Assembly (NCBI RefSeq): GCF_030733545.1
Contig: NZ_JASHIU010000001.1
Coordinates: forward strand, 62,001-126,000
DNA from: Oceanicaulis sp. MMSF_3324
GTDB taxonomy: Bacteria > Pseudomonadota > Alphaproteobacteria > Caulobacterales > Maricaulaceae
Length of the DNA stretch: 64,000 nt
Direction of reading: 5' to 3'
Positions 18,729 to 28,085 of this stretch are shown piece after piece (position 1 is the stretch's first letter; each line of letters opens with the position of its first letter). Both the position numbers and the translations under genes were made by a program. A model generated the notes under the pieces. That model worked only from the letters and a program-made list of their open reading frames with translations, did no database searches and was not told the DNA's origin.

Positions 18729-18831
18729 CTGTATGCGGACCAGAACCCTCACTTCGGTTGTGAGAATGTATGCGCCTTGTTAGGTTTGCGGCTTGCCAGG
18801 TCTTCATCAGCCACACATGGGGGGAGTTGCT

Positions 18832-21800
18832 ATGGGACAGCGCAAAGAAGTGTTGAATCTGTGTCTTGCGGGATCCGTCGCCGGGATGATGCTGGCGGGA
18901 TCCGCGCTGGCGCAATCAGCGCCCCAGCAATGCGAACCCATCGAAACGCCTGCGATCGCGCACTGCTCGCCAGACGCCATGCGCGCGGCGATGAGTGATG
19001 ACATCCCGGCCGGGCTCTGGCGTGACCCCGATCGCATTGTCCAATCCGGCGCCACATTTCCCGGCGGCGCCACGCTGAGCCTGACCGGCCTCATCAATGA
19101 CCGGGGCGCGGCCTGCGCCTCGCCTGTGAGCCAATTGACGGCGGAAGCCCTGCTGATGTCAGGCCAGATGGATCGTGAGGACGCGGTTCAGCAAGCGACG
19201 CAACGCGCCGAGGCCTTGCGCGAACAACTCCAGGACGCAGCCCGCGAGGGCGACAGGCGGTCGCGCATTGAAGCGCTGCGCCGGGCCACCGGCATGGGGC
19301 AAGACGGAACGAGCGGCGCCCTCGGCGCCTTGCTGGGCGAGAGCGGCCAAGACCGCGATGTGGTTCTGGAGATCTACAGCCCGACCGCCTGGGGCTTTGA
19401 TAATGGCGGCCTCCTGCCGCCGCGCGGCCTTGAGCATGATGGCGCGACAGGCTGGATGCCGAACGCCGGCAGCGCCCTGGTGATCCAGTTGCCCGGCACA
19501 TCGGCCGACGCACTGACGCCTGGCGAAACCTATGAGGCCGTGGCCTTCGCCCCCGATACGGAGACGCGCGAGATCGGCGACACTGTGCCAACGGGGGGCG
19601 GTTTCTATTCGCGATGGCAGGGGCGCTATCACGCCTATGTCCCGCAAAACGGCCAGTCTGGCCGGGATGCCCAGAGCCAGACCCTGCTGCGTGAGATCGA
19701 CACGATGCTGTCGCGGTCGTCCGGCAATCGCAGCGAACTGGCCCGTCAGGCGGCCGCCGGCGAGGCCCAGGCCTTTGAAGGTCAGACCGAGCGCGTCTCG
19801 GGGCGGCTTGAAGGCGAAGTGCATATTGAAGCGATCACCGACGGCGCCGTTTATGGCCGGATTGCCCTGGAGGGGACGGCCCGCGTCACCACTGAAGTAT
19901 TCGCTCTGACCCATGCCCCGGACGGCGCGATCCGAGGCGATGAGCGGGTGGAGACACGCGAACGATCCGGCCATCTGGCGATCGAGGGACGGTTCGAGGC
20001 GCCCAATGGCGGGCGCATGGCGCGCATGACGCACACCCCGACCGCTGTGACCGCACGGGGCGGAGCGCGCACGGAAATCCTGCGCGTGGTTGCCGAAGCG
20101 CCGGGCGATAACGCCCGCAATGTTGATCCCGATGGCGCCCGATTCGAACTGGTGTTTGACCGCATCCTTGACCCCGCCAGCATTGGTTCAGAGACGGTCT
20201 GGATCGAGTATCGCGCCTATGGCGGCGATATCCGGCGCATCGATACGCGGGTGCGGGTCGATCGCGACCGCCTGCTGATCGAACCAGTAAGCGCCCTGCC
20301 CGACGGCGCCTGGCATCGCTTGCGGATGGACGGGGGCGAACAGGGCCCCGAAGGCCGGGACGGGGCCCGTCTGGCGCTGCCCTTCAGCTCACGCTTTGCC
20401 ACCTTGCCCGACGACATCGAAGTGGAGACCGAAGTCTATCAGGTCGTGCGCGACGCCCCTTTGATCGCCAACAAGACGACAGCCTCGCGTCTCTACGTGG
20501 AATGGGAGCCGCCTGTTGATGTGCATGAGGACTGGCTGGTGGAAGACATCCCGGTCAACGCCTGGGCCGAAGGCGATACGGGCAGCGCGCTTTACGCAGT
20601 CCGTGAGAACGTCTTCGCGCCCCATCGCGACATGGCCACGCAGGCGGAGGAGCGGACCGGCCGCAACACGGTCAATCTGTTCGGCTGGTCTCCCGCCTAT
20701 CAGCAAACCGGTCGCGTCACCGGCGTCATAGAACCGGTCGACGCCTGTGGCGTTCCCTATGAAGAAGAGCGTGACGCGCAGGATGTGGACTGGAGCCCGC
20801 TGCAACGCCATTTCAGTTTTGACTACTTCCTCGCCCGGGTCGGCGAATGGGCGCATCGCATGCCCGAGGAGGGCCGGGAGATTGCCCGCCGGACCGTGCG
20901 CAGCAGCGAGGTCTACGCAACGCAATCCTTCCCCGTCACAGGGGTCAGTGGTCATTATGCCGGCGATTACGTCCCCTCCGAGGCCTGGCAGGAGACCTAT
21001 GGCGACGCCCTGCTCGCCGGCGATGAGAATGCGCGTATCCGGCTGATGCTGGAAATCTATGATCGCGTCCCCCTCATCAACGGGCCGGACCAGACGGTGG
21101 TCTTCTTCCCGCCCAGCGTGATGTCGGGCGGCAGCTCCCTGCGCGGCTGGTATGATCTGGGATCAGAGGGCGAGAACAGCTGGTTCGATCTCTGGTCCGA
21201 TGAGGGACGCGACGAGGACCGCATCTATTCGCTGGGGCTCAACCCGATGGTGGAGATCGTCACGATTGCGCGCGCCGCGGACACACCCGCCCTGACCCAT
21301 GAATTCGGACACGGGCTGGGTCTGGAACACCTGCCCTATGTGGAGACCACGGTCGGTCGCTCAATGGTCTGCAACAGCCCCAGCCACGAACAGGTCAACG
21401 GCATCGACGGATACCGACTGGCGCTGAACGGAACGGGCGGCGCCACGAAATCGAGCGTGTACGGCAATGCCGAACATGCCTCGATCATGCGCAGCCTGAT
21501 GTTTCCCTGTGCCGGCACGAAGGCGGAGCACTTCATCCATCCGGACCAGTATGCGGCTCTGATCGAACGGTTTTCCGAACCTGTCCTGTCGCGCAATGCG
21601 CCTCGCGGGGGGACCAAATCAGGGGGTGCGCAAACCCCGTCAGCCGAGGCGGACCGGTCCCCGGCCGAGCGCGTTTTCATCCTGGCGGGCGCCATCGAAG
21701 CGAACGGAACCGTCGCCAGTATCAGTCGCATGGCGGAAACCGGGTCCATGCCGGCGGGCAGTGCGCCAGACGGCGATTTCACGGCGATCGCGTACACAGC

Positions 21801-22836
21801 GGACGGATCCGAGCTGGCGCGCCAATCCTTCGGCACGGTCCTGTTGCAAGAGACTGACGGCCCGTACCGGATCGCCCTGACCGCCGCCGAAGCACCCGAC
21901 CGCCTTGAAATCCGTCGCGGCGACACAGTGCTGACCACCCGTACGCGCTCTTCATCCACGCCGGTCATGGAGGCCTTCGAGATCAGCGAAGTGGATGACC
22001 AGACCGTGCAGCTGGACTGGGCAGCCTCTGATTCAGATAGCGACGCCTTACACCATTATGTCCTCTACCGCAGCGGACCCGAGGCGGTATGGCGCCCTGT
22101 CGTGCTGCGCACGACAGACACCTCGGCCACGATCCGTCGCGAAGCGCTGCCCACCGGCGAGGACCCTCTTTTCCGCCTGGTCTCTAGCGATGGGTTCAAC
22201 GTCGTGGAGGCGGAGCTGGACGCTAGCGCCGCCAGCCTGGCCTGGCCCGAACCCCCCGTTGAAACGCAAGGGACGGACACCCCGGCCGCACCGGACGTAA
22301 GGGCGGGGCCGCCGCGCTTCAGCCCTGACGCGCCCGCAGATAACGGCGCTCCCGCACCGACCCCGCCAAGCTCTGAGATCGAGACCAGCGAGACTTCACC
22401 CGCTGGCGAGACGGGCGCGTCGCTCGCCGTCATGCAGGGACGGCTCAGCCTCGCCGGTCAGGTCCATGAACTCAGCGTTGACCGCTGTGAGGTCAATAAT
22501 GGCAATGTCCAGTTCGGCGCCAGCGCTCAGACGCCCGATGGCGGCGGCCTGCGGATTGGCGGCAGCATGGTCGATATGGGCCCGCGCGCCTTTCAGATCG
22601 TGGAAGTCCGCTCACTGAACGCTGCGGGTGATGAGACGGGCCCGGTCTGGGTCGCGATCCGCAATGGCGCAAACGGCGAATGGGTGAACGGCTTTGACGC
22701 GCCAGCGGAGGGTCCGCTCCTCTCGACCCAGGGTGATCGCCTGGTGGCTCAGGGCGCGTTTCATGAGCGCAGCGGCACACCCACCCCGGCGGGTGAGGGC
22801 CATATGGAGCTGCGATGCGACAGGCCGCTTGAATGA
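18832..22836 (+). CDS. Large secreted metzincin-like metalloprotease
   Basis: 1334 residues, exported by a signal peptide of about 28 residues ending GSALAQ. The start is the ATG at 18832, after GGGGGGAG. The centre carries HEFGHGLGLEH at 823-833, the metzincin zinc site HExxHxxGxxH, with a likely Met-turn SIM at 884-886. Around 430-530 is a bacterial Ig-like region (ARFELVFDRILDPASI). About 1045-1135 resembles a fibronectin type III repeat (VQLDWAAS ... HHYVLYRSG). A Pro/Glu/Thr linker leads to a C-terminal beta-rich domain (about 1215-1334). No full-length family was recognised; a protease acting at the surface or outside is the best reading, and its substrate is unknown. Confidence 0.75.
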   Translation: MGQRKEVLNLCLAGSVAGMMLAGSALAQSAPQQCEPIETPAIAHCSPDAMRAAMSDDIPAGLWRDPDRIVQSGATFPGGATLSLTGLINDRGAACASPVSQLTAEALLMSGQMDREDAVQQATQRAEALREQLQDAAREGDRRSRIEALRRATGMGQDGTSGALGALLGESGQDRDVVLEIYSPTAWGFDNGGLLPPRGLEHDGATGWMPNAGSALVIQLPGTSADALTPGETYEAVAFAPDTETREIGDTVPTGGGFYSRWQGRYHAYVPQNGQSGRDAQSQTLLREIDTMLSRSSGNRSELARQAAAGEAQAFEGQTERVSGRLEGEVHIEAITDGAVYGRIALEGTARVTTEVFALTHAPDGAIRGDERVETRERSGHLAIEGRFEAPNGGRMARMTHTPTAVTARGGARTEILRVVAEAPGDNARNVDPDGARFELVFDRILDPASIGSETVWIEYRAYGGDIRRIDTRVRVDRDRLLIEPVSALPDGAWHRLRMDGGEQGPEGRDGARLALPFSSRFATLPDDIEVETEVYQVVRDAPLIANKTTASRLYVEWEPPVDVHEDWLVEDIPVNAWAEGDTGSALYAVRENVFAPHRDMATQAEERTGRNTVNLFGWSPAYQQTGRVTGVIEPVDACGVPYEEERDAQDVDWSPLQRHFSFDYFLARVGEWAHRMPEEGREIARRTVRSSEVYATQSFPVTGVSGHYAGDYVPSEAWQETYGDALLAGDENARIRLMLEIYDRVPLINGPDQTVVFFPPSVMSGGSSLRGWYDLGSEGENSWFDLWSDEGRDEDRIYSLGLNPMVEIVTIARAADTPALTHEFGHGLGLEHLPYVETTVGRSMVCNSPSHEQVNGIDGYRLALNGTGGATKSSVYGNAEHASIMRSLMFPCAGTKAEHFIHPDQYAALIERFSEPVLSRNAPRGGTKSGGAQTPSAEADRSPAERVFILAGAIEANGTVASISRMAETGSMPAGSAPDGDFTAIAYTADGSELARQSFGTVLLQETDGPYRIALTAAEAPDRLEIRRGDTVLTTRTRSSSTPVMEAFEISEVDDQTVQLDWAASDSDSDALHHYVLYRSGPEAVWRPVVLRTTDTSATIRREALPTGEDPLFRLVSSDGFNVVEAELDASAASLAWPEPPVETQGTDTPAAPDVRAGPPRFSPDAPADNGAPAPTPPSSEIETSETSPAGETGASLAVMQGRLSLAGQVHELSVDRCEVNNGNVQFGASAQTPDGGGLRIGGSMVDMGPRAFQIVEVRSLNAAGDETGPVWVAIRNGANGEWVNGFDAPAEGPLLSTQGDRLVAQGAFHERSGTPTPAGEGHMELRCDRPLE

Positions 22837-22874
22837 GGGCGCACCGTCAGCGAGCTGCGCCCCTTCGGATTGGG

Positions 22875-23981
22875 TCAGGGCGCCGCCGTTTCAGATGATG
22901 CATCCGTCTCATAGCCGGTCATCTCCAGATAGCCCCGGCCGCCATGGCTGCCGCGGATGCGCACAGGCCCTTCCCAATAGGCGAAGCGGGTGTCCATCCA
23001 GCTTTGGGCGTTGATCGCCTCGACCTCCACATCAAGATCGCGGGCCGGCAGTTGCACGCGCCAGCGCACCGGAACCGCGCGGCCCGCGACACGGGCGGTT
23101 TCAAGCGCCGTCATGGTCAGCGCACCGTCTTCAAATGCAGTCAGCACGCCCTGCTCGGTGATCCAGCTTGCCGAGGTGTAAACCTCGCCATCGGTTTGAC
23201 GCAGCTGGAAACCCATGAGTTTGGCGCCGCTATCGAGATGCAGCGATACCCAGTCCCAGCCCAGCTGGTTCTCCGACAGGGGTTGAGAGGAATACTCCCG
23301 ATCGAGCCAGGCTTGACCGCTGACCGTGACCGGACCGGATGGCAGCTCGAGCACCCCTTCCACCTCATAAAAGGGCTGGGAATAGTAATAGCTCGCCTGA
23401 CCCTCAGCGGACTTGACCGAGAACCCGTCGGCGCCGTGAAACACCAGAGGCCCGGTCGCGTTCAGCTCAAGCGCATAGGCAAACGCGTCGCCGCGGGCCC
23501 GAACATTCAGGGCGGACAATGCATCCTCGCCCTCGGACAGACGTTCCGGCGCGCTCTCCAGGCTCCATTCATCAATGAAGGCTGAGAAGGGCGCGGCCTC
23601 GACACCGGCGACGCCCACCCCGCCCCGGGCCAGACGTTCGTCTGCGTAATGGGTCTCGGGCGTGGTGAGACCCGCATGTCCCATCCACAATTGCGGGGTT
23701 TGCCAGCCTTCACCGTCATGGGGCTCCAAGGCATTTCGAAACAACGTCCATTGCACGCCATAGGGCGTCCCGTCCTCACCCTCGAGCACGGCAGTCAGGT
23801 ACCACCATTCGATCCGGTAGGCGGGATGGGGGCCATGATCTGCGGGAAACACAAACACGGGATCGGGCGTCGGCGCCGCAAACCCGTCCGCAGACGTGCC
23901 CAAACCTGCAAAGCCCTGCGTATGGGCGGGCCCGACACACAGGCTCCAGAGGCAAACGAGAAGGAGGCCGACACGCACCAT
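22875..23981 (-). CDS. AttH/CrtC-like lipocalin-domain protein
   Basis: 368 residues with a signal peptide (about 1-21). Family hallmarks are FPADHGPHPAYRIEWWYLTA near the start and matching repeats such as LGWDWVSLHLDSGAKLMGFQLR in the second half, typical of the double-lipocalin AttH fold related to carotenoid 1,2-hydratase. Because it is last in an operon with an ABC ATPase and permease, it matches the AttEFGH-type export systems rather than carotenoid synthesis; no other carotenoid genes are near. The gap to the permease stop is two bases. Molecular role unknown, probably periplasmic lipid or hydrophobic ligand handling. Confidence 0.82.
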   Translation of the reverse strand: MVRVGLLLVCLWSLCVGPAHTQGFAGLGTSADGFAAPTPDPVFVFPADHGPHPAYRIEWWYLTAVLEGEDGTPYGVQWTLFRNALEPHDGEGWQTPQLWMGHAGLTTPETHYADERLARGGVGVAGVEAAPFSAFIDEWSLESAPERLSEGEDALSALNVRARGDAFAYALELNATGPLVFHGADGFSVKSAEGQASYYYSQPFYEVEGVLELPSGPVTVSGQAWLDREYSSQPLSENQLGWDWVSLHLDSGAKLMGFQLRQTDGEVYTSASWITEQGVLTAFEDGALTMTALETARVAGRAVPVRWRVQLPARDLDVEVEAINAQSWMDTRFAYWEGPVRIRGSHGGRGYLEMTGYETDASSETAAP

Positions 23982-23983
23982 GG

Positions 23984-26395
23984 CTAACGCTCCTGGGCGA
24001 AGATCTGGAGGAATTCACGCGGCGGCTTTCGCACAAGCGCCCGCGCCGGGAGCAATGCTGCAATCAGGGCGGCGAGGATGGCCAGTGCGGCCAGCCGCAG
24101 CCAGTCCATGGGAAACAGATGCAAGGGCAAGCGCCAGCCAAAGGCCTCCACATTGACAACAGCGAGCAGGGCCCAGGCCAGCACCAGCCCCACCGGCAGG
24201 GCGGCGAGCCAGGTCAGCACCGCCAGAACCCCGGCGCGCAACAGCTCCAGCCGCGCCAGATGCGCCGCGGTCAGCCCCAACGCCCAGACCGGCGCCAGCT
24301 GGGGCAGGCGCATGGAGGCGAGCGTGGTGAGGCTGGCGAACATGGCGAATGCCGCCACCGACAGCGTCAGAACATTGAGCGCCCCGGTCACCGCGAACGT
24401 GCGCTCGAACACCGACAGGGAGAACGCCTTCACACTGGCCTGATCAATGACGCCGTCAGCGGGCAGGTCGAACTGCGCGCGCAGGGCTTCCGTCAACGCC
24501 TGCGCCTCGTCCGGGTCCACACGCACGCCATAACGCAGTCGGGAGACGGTCCCGGCATACCGGTCAACCAGCCCATCCAGACCGAGAATGGCCTGGGCGT
24601 TGGGATTGCCGTAATCGGAATAGACACCCACCAGCGGCAGGGTCGCGCCTTCACCCAGGGACACCGGCTCCCCGAGCGCCAATCCCGCCCGTCTCCAGCT
24701 CTGCTCGTTCACAAGCACACCCTCTCCCGCCGCAATCTGGTCCCAGGCGTCCGGCCTAGCCGTGATGAGAGGCCAGTTCTCGCGATAGGTGGCGTGATCG
24801 ACCACGCCGAACACCTCGCCGGGCTGGCCGGCGATGTCGCTGTCCGCGCTCCAGATCGGCAGAACCGCATCCGCCCGGGCCTCGAGAAAATCCCTGACGG
24901 CATCCGATTGCGCGTCATCGCGGGTCGTCACGTACAGCTCGGCGGCCAGGCGCTGATCGAGCCAGCCCTCAAAGGTCAGGCGGAAGCTCGACACCATGGT
25001 CCCCACCCCGATATTGGCCGCCAGCGCCAGCATCAGCGCCATCAGGGCCATGGACAGGCCAGGCAATTGCTGGCGCGTATCGGCCAGGAACCATTCCGCC
25101 ACCGCCCCGCGGACAAGGCGCGTTGCGATATTCAGCACGCCCGCGAGCAGCGCGGGCAGCCCGATCGCCGCGCCCAGTAGCAGGCTGGCGAGCAGCGCAA
25201 ACCCGGCGAGGACGCCGGAGGCCAGCTGCGGGATCAGCGCCGCCAGCGCAAACAAGGCCAGGGCTATTCCGGCCTGAAGCAGATAGCGCCGTGTAGATGC
25301 AAGCGCCCAGGCGCGCATCTGACCAGATGCCAGAAGCGGCATGGTGGCCGCCCGGCGAACCGATTGAGCGGTGGCGCCCAGCGCCCCGAGTATGGCGATG
25401 GCGAAACCCGACAGCCACCAGTCCGGTCGGACCGACAACTCTCCCGAGACAGAAGCGCCATAGAGCCCCCGCAAGGTCGCCGCCACATCCGGCAACAAGG
25501 CGCTGGCCACGCCATAGCCGAGCAAGACGCCCACCGCCCCGGCGACAAGTGCGAAGGCGAACGCTTCGATCAACAAGCTTGCGACGATGACGCGAACCGG
25601 GGTCCCGAGGGCCCTCAAGGTCCGCAGGGTCGAGCGGCGCTGCTCGAACGCCAGCCCCACCGCCGCATAGACGATAAACAGGCCCACCGCGAAAGAGAGA
25701 AAGCCGAAGGCGCTCAGGTTGAGGTGAAAACTCCCGGTGAGACGCGACACCTCGCCTGTATCGGTTGTTTCAACGCGGTCCAGCTGGGGCGCCAGCACCG
25801 CCAGGGGGGTCAGGCCCTCCCGGGCATCGGGATTGATCACAATCTGATCGATCTGATCGCCGCGATCGAGAAGGCGCGCGGCTGTGGCGATATCCGTGAG
25901 CACCTGGCCTCGCGGCAGCTGGGCGCTGGCTTGCACGGGCGGCAGGTCTGCTTGATGCGCCGCGAGCCCTTCAACGGTTTCCGGCGCTGCAAGCAAGACG
26001 CCCGGCGCGGTCAGGAAAGCCGGCCCGACGCCCTCCCCGCCGCCGACCATAGCTTGAGACGTGCTGGCACTGAGCGGCTCGACCCCGATCAGCGCGAACA
26101 CAGTGTCGGCCAGCACCAGCTCGCCCTCGATCCGGGGCGAGGCGTCCCAGCCATCCCGACGCAATTGCGCCCAGACAGACCGATGGATGCGCCCCTCAGG
26201 GGCGGTCAGGCTGATAACCGATCCGCCGCCCAGCGCAGCGCTGGCTTGATCATAGCTGGCGCGCGCTTCGGCATTGATCGCCTGCACGCTGGTCCACAGC
26301 GCGGTGGCCAGACTCAACCCTATGACAAGCGTCGCCAGCTGACCCGGCTTGCGCCGCCAGTGCGACACGAGCGTGGCGAGGGCGGTTCCGATCAA
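23984..26395 (-). CDS. ABC exporter permease, FtsX/MacB-like (AttEFGH type)
   Basis: 803-residue membrane protein with an N-terminal TM helix (about 20-40), a large periplasmic domain, and two FtsX blocks of three to four helices each (about 235-420 and 690-800), i.e. the duplicated layout of LolC/AttF-G-like permeases. It overlaps the ATPase stop by four bases and is followed by the AttH-like gene, so all three act together. Such type VII ABC proteins do mechanical work on periplasmic lipoproteins or peptides rather than simple transport. Confidence 0.87.
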   Translation of the reverse strand: MIGTALATLVSHWRRKPGQLATLVIGLSLATALWTSVQAINAEARASYDQASAALGGGSVISLTAPEGRIHRSVWAQLRRDGWDASPRIEGELVLADTVFALIGVEPLSASTSQAMVGGGEGVGPAFLTAPGVLLAAPETVEGLAAHQADLPPVQASAQLPRGQVLTDIATAARLLDRGDQIDQIVINPDAREGLTPLAVLAPQLDRVETTDTGEVSRLTGSFHLNLSAFGFLSFAVGLFIVYAAVGLAFEQRRSTLRTLRALGTPVRVIVASLLIEAFAFALVAGAVGVLLGYGVASALLPDVAATLRGLYGASVSGELSVRPDWWLSGFAIAILGALGATAQSVRRAATMPLLASGQMRAWALASTRRYLLQAGIALALFALAALIPQLASGVLAGFALLASLLLGAAIGLPALLAGVLNIATRLVRGAVAEWFLADTRQQLPGLSMALMALMLALAANIGVGTMVSSFRLTFEGWLDQRLAAELYVTTRDDAQSDAVRDFLEARADAVLPIWSADSDIAGQPGEVFGVVDHATYRENWPLITARPDAWDQIAAGEGVLVNEQSWRRAGLALGEPVSLGEGATLPLVGVYSDYGNPNAQAILGLDGLVDRYAGTVSRLRYGVRVDPDEAQALTEALRAQFDLPADGVIDQASVKAFSLSVFERTFAVTGALNVLTLSVAAFAMFASLTTLASMRLPQLAPVWALGLTAAHLARLELLRAGVLAVLTWLAALPVGLVLAWALLAVVNVEAFGWRLPLHLFPMDWLRLAALAILAALIAALLPARALVRKPPREFLQIFAQER

Positions 26396-27048
26396 GACAG
26401 CCGCCCGCCGGTCAGATGGACGCGCCGGGACAGCCGGTCGGCGGCGATCCGGGAATGGGTCGCCATGATCAGTCCGGCACCGGCGTCAGCGCACAGCTCG
26501 AGCATGAGGTCGAGCACCTGATCGCTTGTCTCCTCGTCGAGATTGCCTGTGGGCTCATCGGCCAGCAGCAAGGCGGGTCGCGCCGCGAGCGCTCGGCCCA
26601 CGGCCACACGCTGTTGCTGCCCGCCGGACAATTGTTCGGGGTAGCGCTGGCGAAACGCCGCCAGGCCCAACCGGTCCGCCAGGGTGTCGATCCACTCTGC
26701 ATCATGCTGACCGGCAAGGCGCGCCTGAAGCGCCAGATTCCCCTCCACAGTGAGAGAGGGAACGAGGTTGAATTGCTGGAAGACAAGGCCGACCTGATGG
26801 CGCCGGCGCAAGGCGCGCCCGGCGTCATCCAGACCGGTGACGGTCTCGCCCTTAAGCCGGATCTCGCCAGCGTCCGGTGTATCAAGCAGGCCGATCAGAT
26901 GCAGAAGCGTGCTTTTGCCGGAGCCGGATTCGCCCGTTACAGCCAGGCTGGCGCCGGGCTCCAACCCAAGGCTGACCCCACGCAAGACGGGCTGACGCTC
27001 CGCCCCCTGCCCGTAGGCTTTCTCCAGTCCGTCGACCTCAATCAGCAT
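26392..27048 (-). CDS. ABC transporter ATP-binding protein, LolD/MacB type
   Basis: 218-residue nucleotide-binding subunit. Walker [10 protein letters not shown] (39-47), Q-loop FQQFNL, signature LSGGQQQR, Walker [14 protein letters not shown] and the switch histidine in MATHS are all intact. The sequence belongs to the LolD/MacB/AttE class that pairs with FtsX-like permeases, and its stop overlaps the next gene (ATGA). The ribosome site AAAGAGGGG lies partly inside an inverted repeat (27056-27075). Confidence 0.93.
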   Translation of the reverse strand: MLIEVDGLEKAYGQGAERQPVLRGVSLGLEPGASLAVTGESGSGKSTLLHLIGLLDTPDAGEIRLKGETVTGLDDAGRALRRRHQVGLVFQQFNLVPSLTVEGNLALQARLAGQHDAEWIDTLADRLGLAAFRQRYPEQLSGGQQQRVAVGRALAARPALLLADEPTGNLDEETSDQVLDLMLELCADAGAGLIMATHSRIAADRLSRRVHLTGGRLS

Positions 27049-27055
27049 GCCGCCC

Positions 27056-27075
27056 CTCTTTGGTTGATCAAAGAG
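27056..27075. promoter_or_regulatory. Inverted repeat covering the ABC operon ribosome site
   Basis: CTCTTTG-gttgat-CAAAGAG. On the minus-strand transcript the 3' arm contains AAAGAG of the Shine-Dalgarno sequence, so the hairpin could mask translation of the ATPase gene. Function inferred. Confidence 0.4.
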
Positions 27076-27090
27076 ATAGCTCAGCCGCGC

Positions 27091-27113
27091 AAAAGGGAAC
27101 AGGCCGCCTGTTC
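27091..27113 (-). terminator. Hairpin ending the TonB-domain gene
   Basis: GAACAGG-cgg-CCTGTTC on the minus strand followed by CCTTTT; the stem begins at the stop codon of the gene at 27112-27630. Confidence 0.55.
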
Positions 27114-27630
27114 AACGGATCGACGACTTACCAGACGCGCCTTCACCATTGTCGACACGGGAGTCAGGTTGTTTGGCTGGCGGGCTGTCTTCCACAGGCG
27201 CGCTGGTGTCTGACGCGCCGGGTAGATTGTAGCTGATAGGCAGGGTGGTCCACGGACTCAGGGAGCCCTCGCCCGTCCAGGGCGTGAACCGCCAGTCCCG
27301 GATCGCATCCATGGTCGAACCGCTGAACATCTCCGGAGTGCATTCGAGCTGGATGTTGGCGGCATAGCCGTTGCGATCCACCTGGAAAGTGGCGTCGCAT
27401 TGCCCCCCGATCCCTTCAGTCAAAGCGCGTCTGGGAAAGTCAGGCGTGGTCGACTCGATGACTTCAGGCGACCAGGATTCCGATCCTGATGGCTGACTTG
27501 AAGTCGCTGCGCCCCAGTCCGACTGAACAGTAGAGACCAGAACAGGCTGCAAGGCCGATTGTCCGCAAGCCAGCTGCGGCCCGCCCATGAGCGCCGCCAC
27601 CAGTCCTGCAAAGCCCAGCCTGTACATCAT
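27112..27630 (-). CDS. Secreted protein with TonB C-terminal-like domain
   Basis: 172 residues. A signal peptide (about 1-23) is followed by a TonB-C-like region: PDFPRRALTEGIGGQCDATF, VDRNGYAANIQLEC and a final TMDAIRDWRFTP, matching the energy-transducer fold. It lacks an N-terminal TM anchor plus proline-rich stalk, so it is not a normal TonB; such stand-alone domains are common in this group and of unclear function. A Ser/Pro-rich tail follows. GGGGAG precedes the ATG at 27630. Confidence 0.75.
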   Translation of the reverse strand: MMYRLGFAGLVAALMGGPQLACGQSALQPVLVSTVQSDWGAATSSQPSGSESWSPEVIESTTPDFPRRALTEGIGGQCDATFQVDRNGYAANIQLECTPEMFSGSTMDAIRDWRFTPWTGEGSLSPWTTLPISYNLPGASDTSAPVEDSPPAKQPDSRVDNGEGASGKSSIR

Positions 27631-27807
27631 CAACGCTCCCCAGCCCGATCAGGATTGAGCGTACTCAGCCAGACCGCCGACTGTAAAGTTTGCCCGCCAA
27701 ACAGGCCGAAACCGGGATGTGTTGGATGTGTGATGTTCGGACAGGACAGCCCGTAGCCGACCCCGCGGCATCATCGCAAGGTCTAGATGGACTGATACTG
27801 GGGAAAA

Positions 27808-27897
27808 TGGCGGTGAGAGAGGGATTCGAACCCTCGAGACGGTTGCCCGCCTACACGCGTTCCAGGCGTGCGCCTTCGACCACTCGGCCACCTCACC
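27808..27897 (-). tRNA. tRNA-Ser (anticodon GGA)
   Basis: On the minus strand the sequence begins GGTGAGGTGGCCGAG, has an anticodon loop CTGGAAC (anticodon GGA at 27861-27863, reading UCC), the long variable arm typical of serine tRNAs, GGTTCGAATCC in the T loop, and encodes the 3' CCA (27808-27810). The acceptor stem pairs over seven bases with one G-U. Confidence 0.97.
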
Positions 27898-27909
27898 GTG
27901 AGGCGGCGG

Positions 27910-27937
27910 AAAGTACCCAATCGCTGGCGTCAGTCAA
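27910..27937 (-). promoter_or_regulatory. Promoter of tRNA-Ser
   Basis: Minus strand TTGACT (27932-27937), 16 bases, TACTTT (27910-27915), placed 13 bases before the mature 5' end. Confidence 0.5.
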
Positions 27938-28085
27938 GCACCCAAGGCTGCTGGATGTGCGTGAAAAAGCGGTAACGGGTGCTTGCAGAGGAATAGGCGT
28001 AATCCCAATTACTTCTGACCTCCAGCCCGCGCCCAGACGGACGGTCAGTTCTGCGCTGCGCCAGCCTCTACTTGAAAGGTCCGCC

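Noticed and set aside
22875-23981. Carotenoid 1,2-hydratase (CrtC)
   Set aside because: The fold is shared, but the operon partners are an ABC ATPase and FtsX permease and no carotenoid genes are nearby, so AttH-like is preferred.
27649-27891. 80-codon frame beginning MAEWSKAH
   Set aside because: This is the well-known false translation of a serine tRNA gene.
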